Assembly: GCA_963814975.1 (NCBI GenBank)
Contig: CAWFFB010000025.1
Location: forward strand, 42,510-106,509
DNA length: 64,000 bases
Reading direction: 5' to 3'
Source: CAVUXJ01 sp963814975
GTDB lineage: Bacteria > Acidobacteriota > Vicinamibacteria > Vicinamibacterales > CAVVIG01
This document shows positions 36,868-45,676 of the stretch, in pieces (position 1 is the first letter of the stretch; each line of letters starts with the position of its first letter). Under the pieces are notes generated by a model. The model did not search any database, was not told the origin of the DNA, and was given only the letters and a program-made list of their open reading frames with translations. The translations under genes and the position numbers were made by a program.

Positions 36868-37190
36868 AGGTCCTGCAACAGCGTGAACGGCCGTCGATAA
36901 ACAGGGGAGCTCACGCCCCCGCCGGTTCGAGGTTGTAACGTGCAGGGAGTGGAAATCCTGACCCGATCCTCAATCTGGGGCCCGGGCCTGGAAAGGTCGA
37001 CCCTTCCCTGACCGGCTGACGGCTGAGTCGGCAACCCCTGCAAGGCAACCCCGGCCGCAATTATCGCCAGCGTGTTCAGCACTTTCACCACGTGAACGTC
37101 CACTAGCGTCCTCATCGGTCCGCCTCAACCGTTGCGTGCTCAGCTTCTCGGCATGACGGTTGCTGTGGATCAGGCCAAGGGGACTAACAC
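36868..37190 (+). other. Intergenic region after LigD
   Basis: About 320 bp. A minus-strand frame from an ATG at 37115 (GAGGCGG upstream) would encode a short hydrophobic leader, VLNTLAIIAAGVALQGLP, but it runs into the LigD 3' end and resembles no family. I leave it as a weak possibility only. Confidence 0.3.
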
Positions 37191-37493
37191 ATGTATATGT
37201 CGCTATTTGCTTTTCAGTGGGACGGGCTCAGCATTGGAATCGCGATCGCGTTGTCGGTAGCGGCGCTTTTCTGGATTCCCTACCTGATCAAAGAGATCCG
37301 GGACGGGAAAGGTGAACTGGGGCCGCTGCGGATGTTCAGACGGGGGAACGTGGTTCTGGGACCTTCGACGCCGGTTGGCGCGGGCGACAATCATCCGGGG
37401 AGACGCGGGGATCCCGCTCCGGGGCAGCCGGATGCGCAAGCCGATCCGTACAGTGAGCGCGCTCAACGCAGCGGTCCCCCCATCCAGTCGTAG
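37191..37493 (+). CDS. Hypothetical small membrane protein (100 aa)
   Basis: The frame begins MYMSLFAFQWDGLSIGIAIA and contains one hydrophobic segment (about 10-32) followed by IPYLIKEIRDGKGELGPLR and a Gly/Pro/Arg-rich tail that looks non-structured. The first 50 residues look protein-like (hydrophobic anchor, then a charged helix); the tail may be out of frame. No family is recognised. Confidence 0.4.
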   Translation: MYMSLFAFQWDGLSIGIAIALSVAALFWIPYLIKEIRDGKGELGPLRMFRRGNVVLGPSTPVGAGDNHPGRRGDPAPGQPDAQADPYSERAQRSGPPIQS

Positions 37494-37850
37494 GCAGCGC
37501 AGCGGCTCGGTGGCGAAAGCCGCTCCACAATGGGGTGGTCGAGGGCACGATGCAGGGCGTCCGGACAGTCCAACGAGGACGCCGTCTCGAGCGCGACCCG
37601 GAAGCGACGATTCTTCACGCCCGGCGCAGAATCGCCGTAGGCCTCCGCGCGCGCGATTCTGCAGCCAGCAGCCGTTGCCCCCGACTCAACCGTCAGATAT
37701 ACTGCCGTTCCAAATACTGTTCAGAAGCAGTCCTAGCGGTAGTCCTATCGCCTGACCAGTCCCGCGCGCGGAGACCCGCAGAAGCGCAGCGCGGCTGTTG
37801 AACGGCGGTTTCAGAGGCCGGAGAACATTCAGACACGCAGGATCAGAAAC
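37494..37850 (+). other. Intergenic region before the PQQ-like protein gene
   Basis: About 350 bp without a supported gene. Several short Arg-rich frames are present on both strands, as is usual for GC-rich non-coding DNA. The promoter of the next gene is presumably here. Confidence 0.35.
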
Positions 37851-39093
37851 ATGACTTCTCGACACCTCGTCGGACTTGTCGCCGCCGTCGTTTCGGGGTT
37901 AAGCGTCGTCGTGGGTGCCCAGCGTGCCACGACCGACTGGCCCCAATGGCGGGGACCCAATCGCGATGGCGCGCTGCAGTTTTTCACCGCACCCGCCACC
38001 TGGCCCGAAGGGCTGACGATGAAATGGAAGGTCGAGGTGGGACTCGGGTACTCCACACCCATCGTGATCGGCAATCAAGTGTTCATGTTTTCGCGGCGCG
38101 ATCAGGACGAAGTGATCGCCGCCCTTGATGCGATGACCGGTAAGGAGCTCTGGCACACGAATTATCCAGCGCCGTACGACCTGGTCAAGGCTGCGGCCCC
38201 GCACGGGATGGGTCCGAAAGCGACACCGGTCTACGCCGACGGGAAGCTCTTTACGTTCGGCATCAGCGGCATTTTGTCCGCCTTCGATGCAACCAACGGG
38301 AAAACTGCTCTGGCAGAAGGCGGCTCCGGCGGTCGGGCCGACGTTCAGCACCTCGCAGTCGCCCATCGTCGATCGCGGCCTGGTCATCGCTCACGTCGGC
38401 GGCAACAACAAGGGGGCGCTGACCGCCTTCGACGTCGTCACCGGTGCGGTCAAGTGGCAGTGGACCGGCGACGGGCCCGGGTACGGGTCACCGATAATCA
38501 CGGAGTTCGGCGGCGTGCGCCAGGTGGTCACGTTCACGCAACAGAACCTGGTCGGTGTCTCAGCCGAGACCGGCGAGTTGCTGTGGCAGCGACAGTTCAA
38601 GACGCCCAACGAGATCAACGCGCTGACACCGCTGCTCTACGGCGGAATGCTCATCGTATCCGGGCAGGATCAGGGCGTTCAGGCTCTGCGGGTTGTCAAA
38701 AAGGGCGAGCAATGGACCGTTGAGGACGCCTGGCGAAACGACGAGATGTGGTTTCGCTTGAGCAACGGCATCATCGTTCGGGATGCCGTGTTCGGGTTGG
38801 CGACACAGAACAGCGGCCATTACTTTTTCGTCGACGCGAAAACGGGAAAAACGCTCTGGAAGGGCGACCCTCGCGCGGCCTTGAATGCCGCGATCATGAA
38901 GTCGGGCGACCTTCTGTTCGTCTTGGAAGACGACGGGGAACTGGTGGTGGGGAGTGGGGCCAACCCGACCGGCTTCTCGCCAACCCGCCGGTACAAGGTG
39001 GCCGAACAGGCGACCTGGGCGCCGCCGGCCATCTCGGGCAATCGAGTCTTCGTAAAGGATCTGACAACGCTCGCGCTCTGGACGTTGAATTGA
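37851..39093 (+). CDS. PQQ-binding-like beta-propeller protein, secreted, one frameshift
   Basis: A signal peptide (GLVAAVVSGLSVVVGAQ) is followed by propeller repeats that carry the recurrent Trp-docking pattern: WPQWRGPNRDGAL, ALDAMTGKELW, then across a frame change TGKLLWQKAAPAVG, VVTGAVKWQWTG, AETGELLWQRQF and AKTGKTLWKGDP. The first frame continues to 38723 without sense; the second, containing all later repeats, ends at 39093. One extra A near 38290 (GCAACCAACGGG) explains the change. The corrected protein is about 413 residues. Proteins of this type are found in the periplasm of acidobacteria; a catalytic role with PQQ is not implied. Confidence 0.85.
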
Positions 39094-39394
39094 TTCGTTG
39101 ACGCCGCGGGAACCATCGGGCCGCGCTGCCCCTGTCCGGACAGTTTCGCAAGTCGGATGTGAATACGCGCTCAAGGCCGAGTCGCCGGTCTCACATTTCT
39201 GCACGGCCATCGGCCGCACCCTGCCACCGCCATCTCCAATCTCTTCATTGAATTAGACCACATCAAATCGAGCGAGCGCCGGCGACGGCACGCCCGTTGC
39301 CCTTGAAGTTGGTGGGGCCGGCAGGGGCCGCCCCGGAAGCCGCCCTGAAGTGGGCGCGCCTTAGAGCGTTTCGAAATTCTGAAGGGAGTGCCGG
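39094..39394 (+). other. Intergenic region
   Basis: About 300 bp with no supported gene. The last 20 bp hold the ribosome binding site of the small membrane protein that follows. Confidence 0.35.
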
Positions 39395-39493
39395 ATGTTG
39401 CTCGCAGCCGCTCTTATCATTAGTACCGCCGTCGTGGGCTTCGCGTGGATCAGGATAAGGCATCAGCGCAGGAGCGCGCAGGGCATGCAGTAG
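39395..39493 (+). CDS. Single-span micro-protein (32 aa)
   Basis: A 32-residue frame starts at an ATG with AAGGGAG seven bases upstream. It encodes one hydrophobic helix (MLLAAALIISTAVVGFAWI) followed by a basic tail (RIRHQRRSAQ). The combination of a good ribosome binding site, one membrane span and the positive-inside rule makes it a credible small inner-membrane protein. Its partner is unknown; the neighbouring MSHA-like genes lie about 160 bp downstream. Confidence 0.4.
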   Translation: MLLAAALIISTAVVGFAWIRIRHQRRSAQGMQ

Positions 39494-39652
39494 CTCTCGG
39501 CATCCTCGCTGCACGCTTCCGAGCCGTCACCGTACGGCAGCGGTAAGGTAGTCGGATGAGCGACTCAGTTCACACGGCTGCGCGCCGCGTCATCGAGAAC
39601 GCGCGCGGAACCCCGCCATTGCGGCACCCTCCCGGAGCCGAAATGTTGGGAT

Positions 39653-40918
39653 GTGCAGAGCGTGTATTTGCGGGGGTGTGCGATCGCGTGCCTCATGGTG
39701 GGTCTGGCCGCACATGCGGGGGCCCAGTCATCGCTCGTCCCTGGCCGTCTTCCCGCGCTGCCCCTTACGCAGCTCGACGATCGGACGCTTTCCGCGGACC
39801 TCGATAACCGTGTTTTCACGCTGACTTTCGCGCAGCCGGTGGCGATCGGCGACTTGCTGCTGTTGCTTGTGCGCGGGACGTCGCTCAGCGTTGTTCCCGA
39901 TCCCGGGTTCACGGGAACGTTCATCGGCGAGCTGAAGAACGTCACGGTCCGACAGGCGCTTGGCCTGATCCTGCCGCCCCTCGGTCTCAACTACGGCCTG
40001 GACGGATCGATCGTCCGGGTGTTTCGCCGCGAACCCGAGAACCGGCTGTTCGACATCAATTACATCGCAGCCGCCCGCACCGGCACGGCCGTCGTCGGCG
40101 CGCCGGAGGACCGCGGCACGTTCGCCCGCGTGTCCACGACGACCGGTACCGATGTGTTCGCCGACCTGGCGGCCGGCGTACGGGCGCTGCTGTCCGAGCG
40201 GGGAACGTTCAACATCGACCGAAAGGCCGGCCTGCTTCAGGTCGGCGATTTTCCCGAGCGACTCGAACGCGTTTCGCTCTATCTCGACGCCGTTCACGAC
40301 CGCGTACACCGGCAAGTGCAGATTGACGCCCGCGTCATCGAGGTCGAGCTGAACGATCCCGATACACGATCGCTCGACTGGGAGCTGCTGGCGCGGAGCA
40401 GCGCCCAGACGGCGGGCGTTCCGGTTCGTCGCGCCCTGCCATCAACGGTTTGCGCGTCACCGACATGACGCGGTTCATGGCCGCACTGGCGGCGCAGGGA
40501 GTGTCTCGCTCCTGGCGAACCCCCGGATTCTGCTCCTCAACAACGAACCCGCCGTGGTCCGCGCCGGCTCCCAGGGCGGAGCAGCGGGCGGGCACAGTCG
40601 ATCCAGCGAGCCGGACGTGACGCTCGCGGTGACGCCGCAGATTGCCGGGACGGCGTCATCATGCTGAGCATGAGTCCCTTCGTCGGCCCGCACACGGTCG
40701 ATCCCGAGGGGAAGCTGCCGGCTGCTTCCTCGTATCGGGAGGCCGATACACTGGCGCGCGTCGCCGACGGGGAAACGATCGTCATCGCCGGTTTCACGCG
40801 CGACCGTGAGATCCGGGAGCGTCGCGTCGGCCCGACCGGGGGATGGTTCGGACGGTCGACGGTCGTCACGCGGAAACGGATTGAGCTGATGATTCTGCTT
40901 ACACCGAGGATCCAATAG
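39653..40918 (+). CDS. Secretin-family outer-membrane channel protein (MshL/GspD-like), several indels
   Basis: The first frame (39653-40468) holds a signal peptide, a secretin N-domain (FTLTFAQPVAIGDLLLLLV, VRQALGLILPPLGLNYGL), a linker and the segment RVSLYLDAVHDRVHRQVQIDARVIEVEL that leads into the secretin pore. The pore continues across three further frame changes (near 40440, 40503 and 40645): NGLRVTDMTRFMAALAAQG, LANPRILLLNNEPAVVRAGSQ, then MLSMSPFVGPHTVDPEG and ARVADGETIVIAGFTRDRE, ending in ELMILLTPRIQ at 40918. The VPQ-like end and the nearby ATPase and TPR genes fit MshL of an MSHA-type pilus. All segments are conserved, so the breaks look like sequence errors. Confidence 0.78.
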
Positions 40919-40920
40919 CG

Positions 40921-41835
40921 GTGTACGAGGATTTTTACGGATTTGCTGACAAGCCCTTCAGCCTGACGCCGGACCCGAAGTACCTCTACCGGAGCCAGTC
41001 GCACGCCAACGCGTTCGATCTGCTCCACTACTCCATCAGACGGCGCGAGGGGTTCGTGGTCGTCACCGGCGACATCGGTACCGGCAAGACCACGCTCTGC
41101 CGCGCCCTGCTCGAACAGATCGATCGCAGGACGTTCACCGCGCTCGTGCTGAATCCGTTTCTGTCCGAAGAGGACCTGCTGAAGCGGATCCTGCTGGACT
41201 TCGGCGTCATCTCGCGCGAGGAACTGAAAGCGCGAAAGCTGCCGGCCGTGAGCAAGCAGGAGCTGATCGATGCAATCAACGATTTCAGCCCGCGTGTCGA
41301 CGCCGTGCTGGCGACCCTTGGCTACCCGCGGCGGGACGGAGGTCGAAGCTCGTCGCGAACGAAGATAGTGGCATTCGGCGCCTTCGCGCTCGCCCTTGGC
41401 TTCATCGGTGTGGCGATCCCGGTCCTGCTCATGGCGCCGCGCTGGCGTTCGGCGCCGCCAGTTGCGGCGGTTCTACGAGCAACCACTTCTCAACCGCCAA
41501 CTGTCGCAGCCCCGATCCAGCCGGCTTCGGGACCGGCGCCTCAGGCGTCACGCCCGGTCTTCCGATCGGATCGGACGCTACCGTGGCGCTACCACGCATG
41601 TCGACGCCCCCATCTGTACTGCCATCGCCGTCCAATACCGCGAGTGCACAGGTCTCCCCGGCGAAACCAGGTTCACGGTTCCCGGCACCACCTGCGTCGT
41701 TGGCGAAGCCGGCCCCGCCTGTTCCGGCGCCTGCGGGACCTGCGTCCGCGGCGAAAACGGGTCCACCGGCTCCGGCACCGGCGTCACCTGTATCTGCGGC
41801 GAGAGCGGGCTCGAACGTGGGGACACTGGCACTAG
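40921..41835 (+). CDS. ExeA/MshM-like ATPase N-terminus joined by internal deletion to a membrane protein
   Basis: It begins at a GTG 2 bp after the secretin stop. Residues 1-122 are a normal ExeA/MshM ATPase: FYGFADKPFSLTPDPKYLY, Walker A GDIGTGKTT, ALVLNPFLSEEDLLKRILLD and LPAVSKQELIDAINDF. At that point, where the Walker B region should start, the sequence jumps in frame to SPRVDAVLATLGYPRR, a basic linker and a hydrophobic helix (IVAFGAFALALGFIGVAIPV) that look like the start of a different, TPR-type protein. Walker B, the sensor motifs and the C-terminal lid are missing. Beyond about 41560 this frame becomes Arg-rich nonsense, while the neighbouring frame becomes protein-like. Real deletion and assembly collapse are both possible. 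Confidence 0.65.
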   Translation: MYEDFYGFADKPFSLTPDPKYLYRSQSHANAFDLLHYSIRRREGFVVVTGDIGTGKTTLCRALLEQIDRRTFTALVLNPFLSEEDLLKRILLDFGVISREELKARKLPAVSKQELIDAINDFSPRVDAVLATLGYPRRDGGRSSSRTKIVAFGAFALALGFIGVAIPVLLMAPRWRSAPPVAAVLRATTSQPPTVAAPIQPASGPAPQASRPVFRSDRTLPWRYHACRRPHLYCHRRPIPRVHRSPRRNQVHGSRHHLRRWRSRPRLFRRLRDLRPRRKRVHRLRHRRHLYLRRERARTWGHWH

Positions 41836-42608
41836 CTGGAGCCGCGGCGAAACCCGATCCCTCCGTTTTGGCACCCGCTCCAGCCCCGCCGGTTGCGATG
41901 GGGCCTGGAATCACGGCGCCGCCGACACCAGCGCCGTTGCGATCGCCTGCGCCTCGAGCAGCCGCGACGCCGCGACCTGCGCCTGCGGCGACGGTCGCGC
42001 CGGTGGCGACTGCGCCTGGCACGCCACCGATGGCAGACCATTTCGGTCTCGCGCTCTACTACCAGCGCGTTGGAGACTTCACGAACTCACTCGCGCAGTA
42101 TGAGGTGCTGCTCGAAGAGCACGAGGAAAGCGCCGAAGTTCACAACAATCTGGGCCTGCTGTACCAGGATCGCGGTGAGGCCGACCGCTCGATTTCCGAG
42201 TTCCAGCGCGCCCTCGTGCTGTCTCCACGGTACGCCAAGGCTCACAACAACCTGGGCGTTGCGCATCTGCGCGCCGGACGGCTCGAGCAGGCGGCGGCCG
42301 AGTTTCGGGTCGCGCTGACCGTCGATCCGCGTAACGTCGAGTCGCTCGTGAATCTCGCGCTCGTTCAGAAGGCGGCCGGCCGGCCGGCTGAAGCACGCGA
42401 TCTTCTCCTGCGGGCGATCGCGATCGATCCCCGACATCCGGGCACGCACTACAATCTCGCGGTGGTGGCCGACGAGGCGGGTGACGTCGCCACCGCGGTA
42501 TCGCGCTACCGGTCGTTCGTCAAGCTCGGCGCGGTCACCCACGGTGAGCTCGCCGCTCAGGTCCGGGCGCGGCTCGCTGTCCTCGAGACCCGAACAAGCC
42601 TCTACTAG
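41583..42608 (+). CDS. TPR-repeat protein (MshN-like), probably continuous with the preceding frame
   Basis: About 120 residues of Pro/Ala/Val-rich linker lead to tandem tetratricopeptide repeats (about 150-330): FGLALYYQRVGDFTNSLAQY, HNNLGLLYQDRGEADRSISEF, HNNLGVAHLRAGRLEQAAAEF, LVNLALVQKAAGRPAEARDL and HYNLAVVADEAGDVATAVSRY. In MSHA loci the order secretin, ATPase, TPR protein (MshL-MshM-MshN) is known, and a membrane anchor followed by a Pro-rich linker and TPRs is the MshN plan. The anchor here lies in the preceding frame near 41390, so an indel near 41560 probably splits one gene. The exact start of this frame is uncertain. Confidence 0.75.
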   Translation: MALPRMSTPPSVLPSPSNTASAQVSPAKPGSRFPAPPASLAKPAPPVPAPAGPASAAKTGPPAPAPASPVSAARAGSNVGTLALAGAAAKPDPSVLAPAPAPPVAMGPGITAPPTPAPLRSPAPRAAATPRPAPAATVAPVATAPGTPPMADHFGLALYYQRVGDFTNSLAQYEVLLEEHEESAEVHNNLGLLYQDRGEADRSISEFQRALVLSPRYAKAHNNLGVAHLRAGRLEQAAAEFRVALTVDPRNVESLVNLALVQKAAGRPAEARDLLLRAIAIDPRHPGTHYNLAVVADEAGDVATAVSRYRSFVKLGAVTHGELAAQVRARLAVLETRTSLY

Positions 42609-42712
42609 CTGACCCATCCGGCCTTTTACCCTCGCGCACATTTTGAATAAGATGGCTGACCGGATTGGACCGGGCGGTCGGCCAGCTATTCACCCAAAGG
42701 AGAACCGGGATC

Positions 42713-44810
42713 ATGCCCATTGAACAGGGAGCCGCCAGGGGAGGCGAGGCGCAAATCGAAGTCCATTGGAAGGAAGAGGCTTACCTCCTTCCTTCGCCGC
42801 AGTTCATCGGGCAGGCCAACCTGGTTGATGCCGCTGTCCTGGACCGGTTCAAGGAAGAGCATTTTCCGGAGTGCTTCAGGGAGTACGCCGACTTGCTCGA
42901 CTGGAATCAGTACTGGCATACCACGCTGGACACGAGCGATCCGCCCGTTTTGGAAATGGTTCGCAGGCGGAACACTCAACGCCTGTTACAACTGTGTCGA
43001 CCGGCATCTGCCCAAGTACAAGAGCAAGGCGGCGCTGATCTTCGTTCCCGAACCTGAGGACGAGCCCGCTCACACGGTGACCTACCAGGAAATGTTCACG
43101 CGCGTGAACGAGGTCGCGGCGGTTCTGCGCGACTTCTGCGGATTGAAGGCCGGCGATCGCGTCACGATCCACATGCCGATGATTCCGGAATTGCCGATCA
43201 CGATGCTGGCGTGCGCGCGGCTGGGCGTCATTCACTCCGTCGTCTTCGGCGGATTCAGCGGGGAGGCCGCCGGGTTGCGTGCGGCGGACTCTGGAAGCCG
43301 GGTAATGATCTACGCGGACGGCTACTATCGAAACGGGAAGATCGTCGATCACAAGCCGAGCGCCGACATCGCGGTCGAAGCCGCGCAGAAAGAAGGCCAG
43401 ACGGTCGAGAAGGTGCTGGTGTGGCGGCGCTACGCGGGCAGGAATCTGTCCTCGAAGCCGATGGTCCCGGGGCGCGACTACTTCATGGACGAGGTCTTGA
43501 AGGACTTCAAGCGGGCGAAGGTCGATCCGGTTTCAATGGACGCCGAAGCGCCCCTCTTTCTGATGTACACGAGCGGCACGACGGGCAAGCCCAAAGGGTG
43601 CCAGCATCGGACCGGCGGCTATCTCGCCTACGTCACCGGGACCTCGAAGTATTACCAGGACATTCGACCTGAGGACGTCTACTGGTGCATGGCTGACATC
43701 GGGTGGATTACCGGTCACTCGTACATCGTGTACGGCCCGCTGGCGCTGGCGGCCACCAGCGTCATCTACGAGGGCGTGCCCGACTTTCCCGATCCCGGCC
43801 GCCCCTGGCGGATCGCGGAGCAGCTCGACGTCAACATTTTTCACACTTCGCCGACGGCGATCCGCATGCTGCGGAAGACCGGTCCGGACGAGCCGAAGAA
43901 ATACCGCTACCGCTTCAAGCACATGACCACGGTCGGCGAGCCGATCGAGCCCGAGACCTGGCGGTGGTATCACGAGTCGGTCGGCAAGAGCCAGGCGGTC
44001 ATCGTCGACACCTGGTGGCAGACCGAGACGGGTGGCTTTCTCTGTTCCACGATACCGGCGCTGGATCCGATGAAACCGGGAAGCGCCGGCCCGCCGCGCT
44101 CGGCATCTACCCTGTCATCTTCGACGAGCACGGGCAGGAGGTGCCGTTCGGTTCGAACAAGGCGGGCAATATCTGCATTCGGAATCCGTGGCCGGGAATC
44201 ATGCAGACGATCTGGGGCGACAGGAACCGCTTCGTGGCGCAGGTCCTACAGCAAGTACTGCAGGAACCCGGAGAGCAAGGACTGGCGGGACTGGCCCTAC
44301 TTCGCCGCCGACGGGGCCCTGCTCGCTCCCGACCGCTACTATCGAATCCTTGGGCGAGTCGACGATGTGATCAACGTCGCCGGGCACCGGCTGGGCACCA
44401 AGGAGCTCGAATCGGCGTGCCTCACCGTCGACGGGGTGGCCGAAGCGGCGGTCGTGCCGGTCGTCGACGAGGTCAAGGGCCGGATGCCCGCTGTGTATAT
44501 TTCGCTGAAGCCTGGCGTCTCGGATGGGAAGCGGGTCGCGGCGGAGGTCGTCACGACGCTGGAAACCATGATTGGAAAGATTGCGAGGCCGAAGGCCGTG
44601 CACGTGGTGTCGGACCTCCCGAAGACGCGCTCCGGAAAAATCATGCGCCGCGTGCTCGCGGCCATCTCGAACAACATGAAGACGGGCGACGTGACCACGC
44701 TGGCCAATCCCGAGATCGTCGAGGTCATCCGGCTGGAGGTGCAGGGAACAGAGCCGGTCTTGCTGAGGGAAGGGCCGGAGGACGTGAGGCGATTCGGCGA
44801 GGCCGAGTGA
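42713..44810 (+). CDS. acs: Acetyl-CoA synthetase, interrupted by three indels
   Basis: The cytoplasmic enzyme makes acetyl-CoA from acetate, ATP and CoA. The ATG at 42713 is preceded by AAAGGAG. The N-terminal segment (YLLPSPQFIGQANLVDAAVL, YADLLDWNQYWHTTLD) is in one frame up to about 42946, where it changes to WKWFAGGTLNACYNCVDRHL. The adenylation core follows: MYTSGTTGKPKGCQH, TDTWWQTETGG-like DTWWQTETGGF, and RILGRVDDVINVAGHRLGT. Around 44090 and 44245 the frame slips out (IYPVIFDEHGQEVPFGSNKAG in between) and back to SKYCRNPESKDWRDWPYF. The acetylatable Lys is in TRSGKIMRRVL. Length after repair, about 700 residues, is normal. Confidence 0.92.
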
Positions 44811-44853
44811 AGACTGGCGCCGCGTGCGAAATTGGCTGGTCCTTCTATCAGCG

Positions 44854-45540
44854 ATGGCACTGATTGAAACCGTCGAACTCTGGAAGACCTACGCGATGGG
44901 CTCGGAAGAGATCCATGCCTTGCGCGGCGTCTCGATTCAGATCGAACGCGGCGAATACGTGGCAATCATGGGACCGTCAGGCTCCGGCAAGTCGACGCTG
45001 ATGAACCTCATCGGCTGCCTGGATGCGCCGAGCAAGGGCTCCTACTTGCTGAATGGCAAGCAGGTCAGCCAGATGAACGACGACGAGCTGGCGCGGATTC
45101 GGAACGAAGAAGTCGGCTTCGTGTTTCAGACGTTCAATCTGCTGCCGCGGGCGACCTCTCTGAAGAACGTGGAGCTGCCGCTCGTGTATGCTGGCGTGTC
45201 GGCCAAGGATCGCGAGCAGCGCGCCAGGATGGCGCTCGAACAGGTGGACCTCGCCTCCCGCGTCAATCATCGTCCCAACGAACTGTCCGGTGGGCAGCGG
45301 CAGCGCGTCGCCATTGCGCGCGCGCTCGTCAATGCCCCGTCCATGCTTCTGGCCGACGAGCCCACCGGGAACCTCGACTCGAAAACCGGTCTGGAGATCA
45401 TGGGGCTCTTCGATCGGCTGCATCACGCCGGCAACACAATCCTCCTCGTCACACACGAAGCGGACGTGGCCGCTTACGCACATCGCACAGTGCACCTGCG
45501 CGACGGGCAGGTCGAGAGCGACGTCCGGCGCGCCGCCTAG
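44854..45540 (+). CDS. ABC transporter ATPase, MacB/LolD type, without adjacent permease
   Basis: The 228-residue ATPase has Walker A (GPSGSGKST), the MacB/LolD-type loop NEEVGFVFQTFNLLPRATSLKNVELPL, signature LSGGQRQRVAIARAL, Walker B (MLLADEPTGNLD) and H-loop (LLVTHE). The ATG at 44854 starts at the family's usual point; a GTG at 44824 would add ten residues. Members work with MacB- or FtsX-like permeases in lipoprotein release or efflux, but none follows. The next gene lies on the other strand, so the partner must be encoded elsewhere. A GC-rich hairpin at 45542-45559 follows the stop. Confidence 0.88.
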   Translation: MALIETVELWKTYAMGSEEIHALRGVSIQIERGEYVAIMGPSGSGKSTLMNLIGCLDAPSKGSYLLNGKQVSQMNDDELARIRNEEVGFVFQTFNLLPRATSLKNVELPLVYAGVSAKDREQRARMALEQVDLASRVNHRPNELSGGQRQRVAIARALVNAPSMLLADEPTGNLDSKTGLEIMGLFDRLHHAGNTILLVTHEADVAAYAHRTVHLRDGQVESDVRRAA

Positions 45541-45541
45541 A

Positions 45542-45559
45542 CGCGCCCCGGAGGGCGCG
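45542..45559 (+). terminator. Stem-loop after the ABC ATPase gene
   Basis: A perfect 7-bp GC-only stem (CGCGCCC/GGGCGCG) with loop CGGA begins 1 bp after the stop codon. No T-run follows, so it may act as an RNA-stabilising hairpin or a factor-dependent stop rather than a classic terminator. Confidence 0.4.
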
Positions 45560-45625
45560 CGTGGCAGGTCGCGGACTCACCGATTCGCCGTGGCAGAGGT
45601 CGGAGGCGAGGGTGCGGGAAATGAA

Positions 45626-45664
45626 ACAAGGACGCCCAATCCAGGAAGGATGGCGCGTCCTTGT
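45626..45664 (-). terminator. Probable intrinsic terminator of the family-10 hydrolase gene
   Basis: Arms ACAAGGACGC and GCGTCCTTGT (10 bp, perfect) lie 13-51 bp beyond the stop of the minus-strand hydrolase gene. On that strand the hairpin is followed by a T-rich stretch (TTTCATTT), the arrangement of a Rho-independent terminator. It could also stop read-through from the convergent ABC gene. Confidence 0.55.
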
Positions 45665-45676
45665 GTTCGAGCGCTG

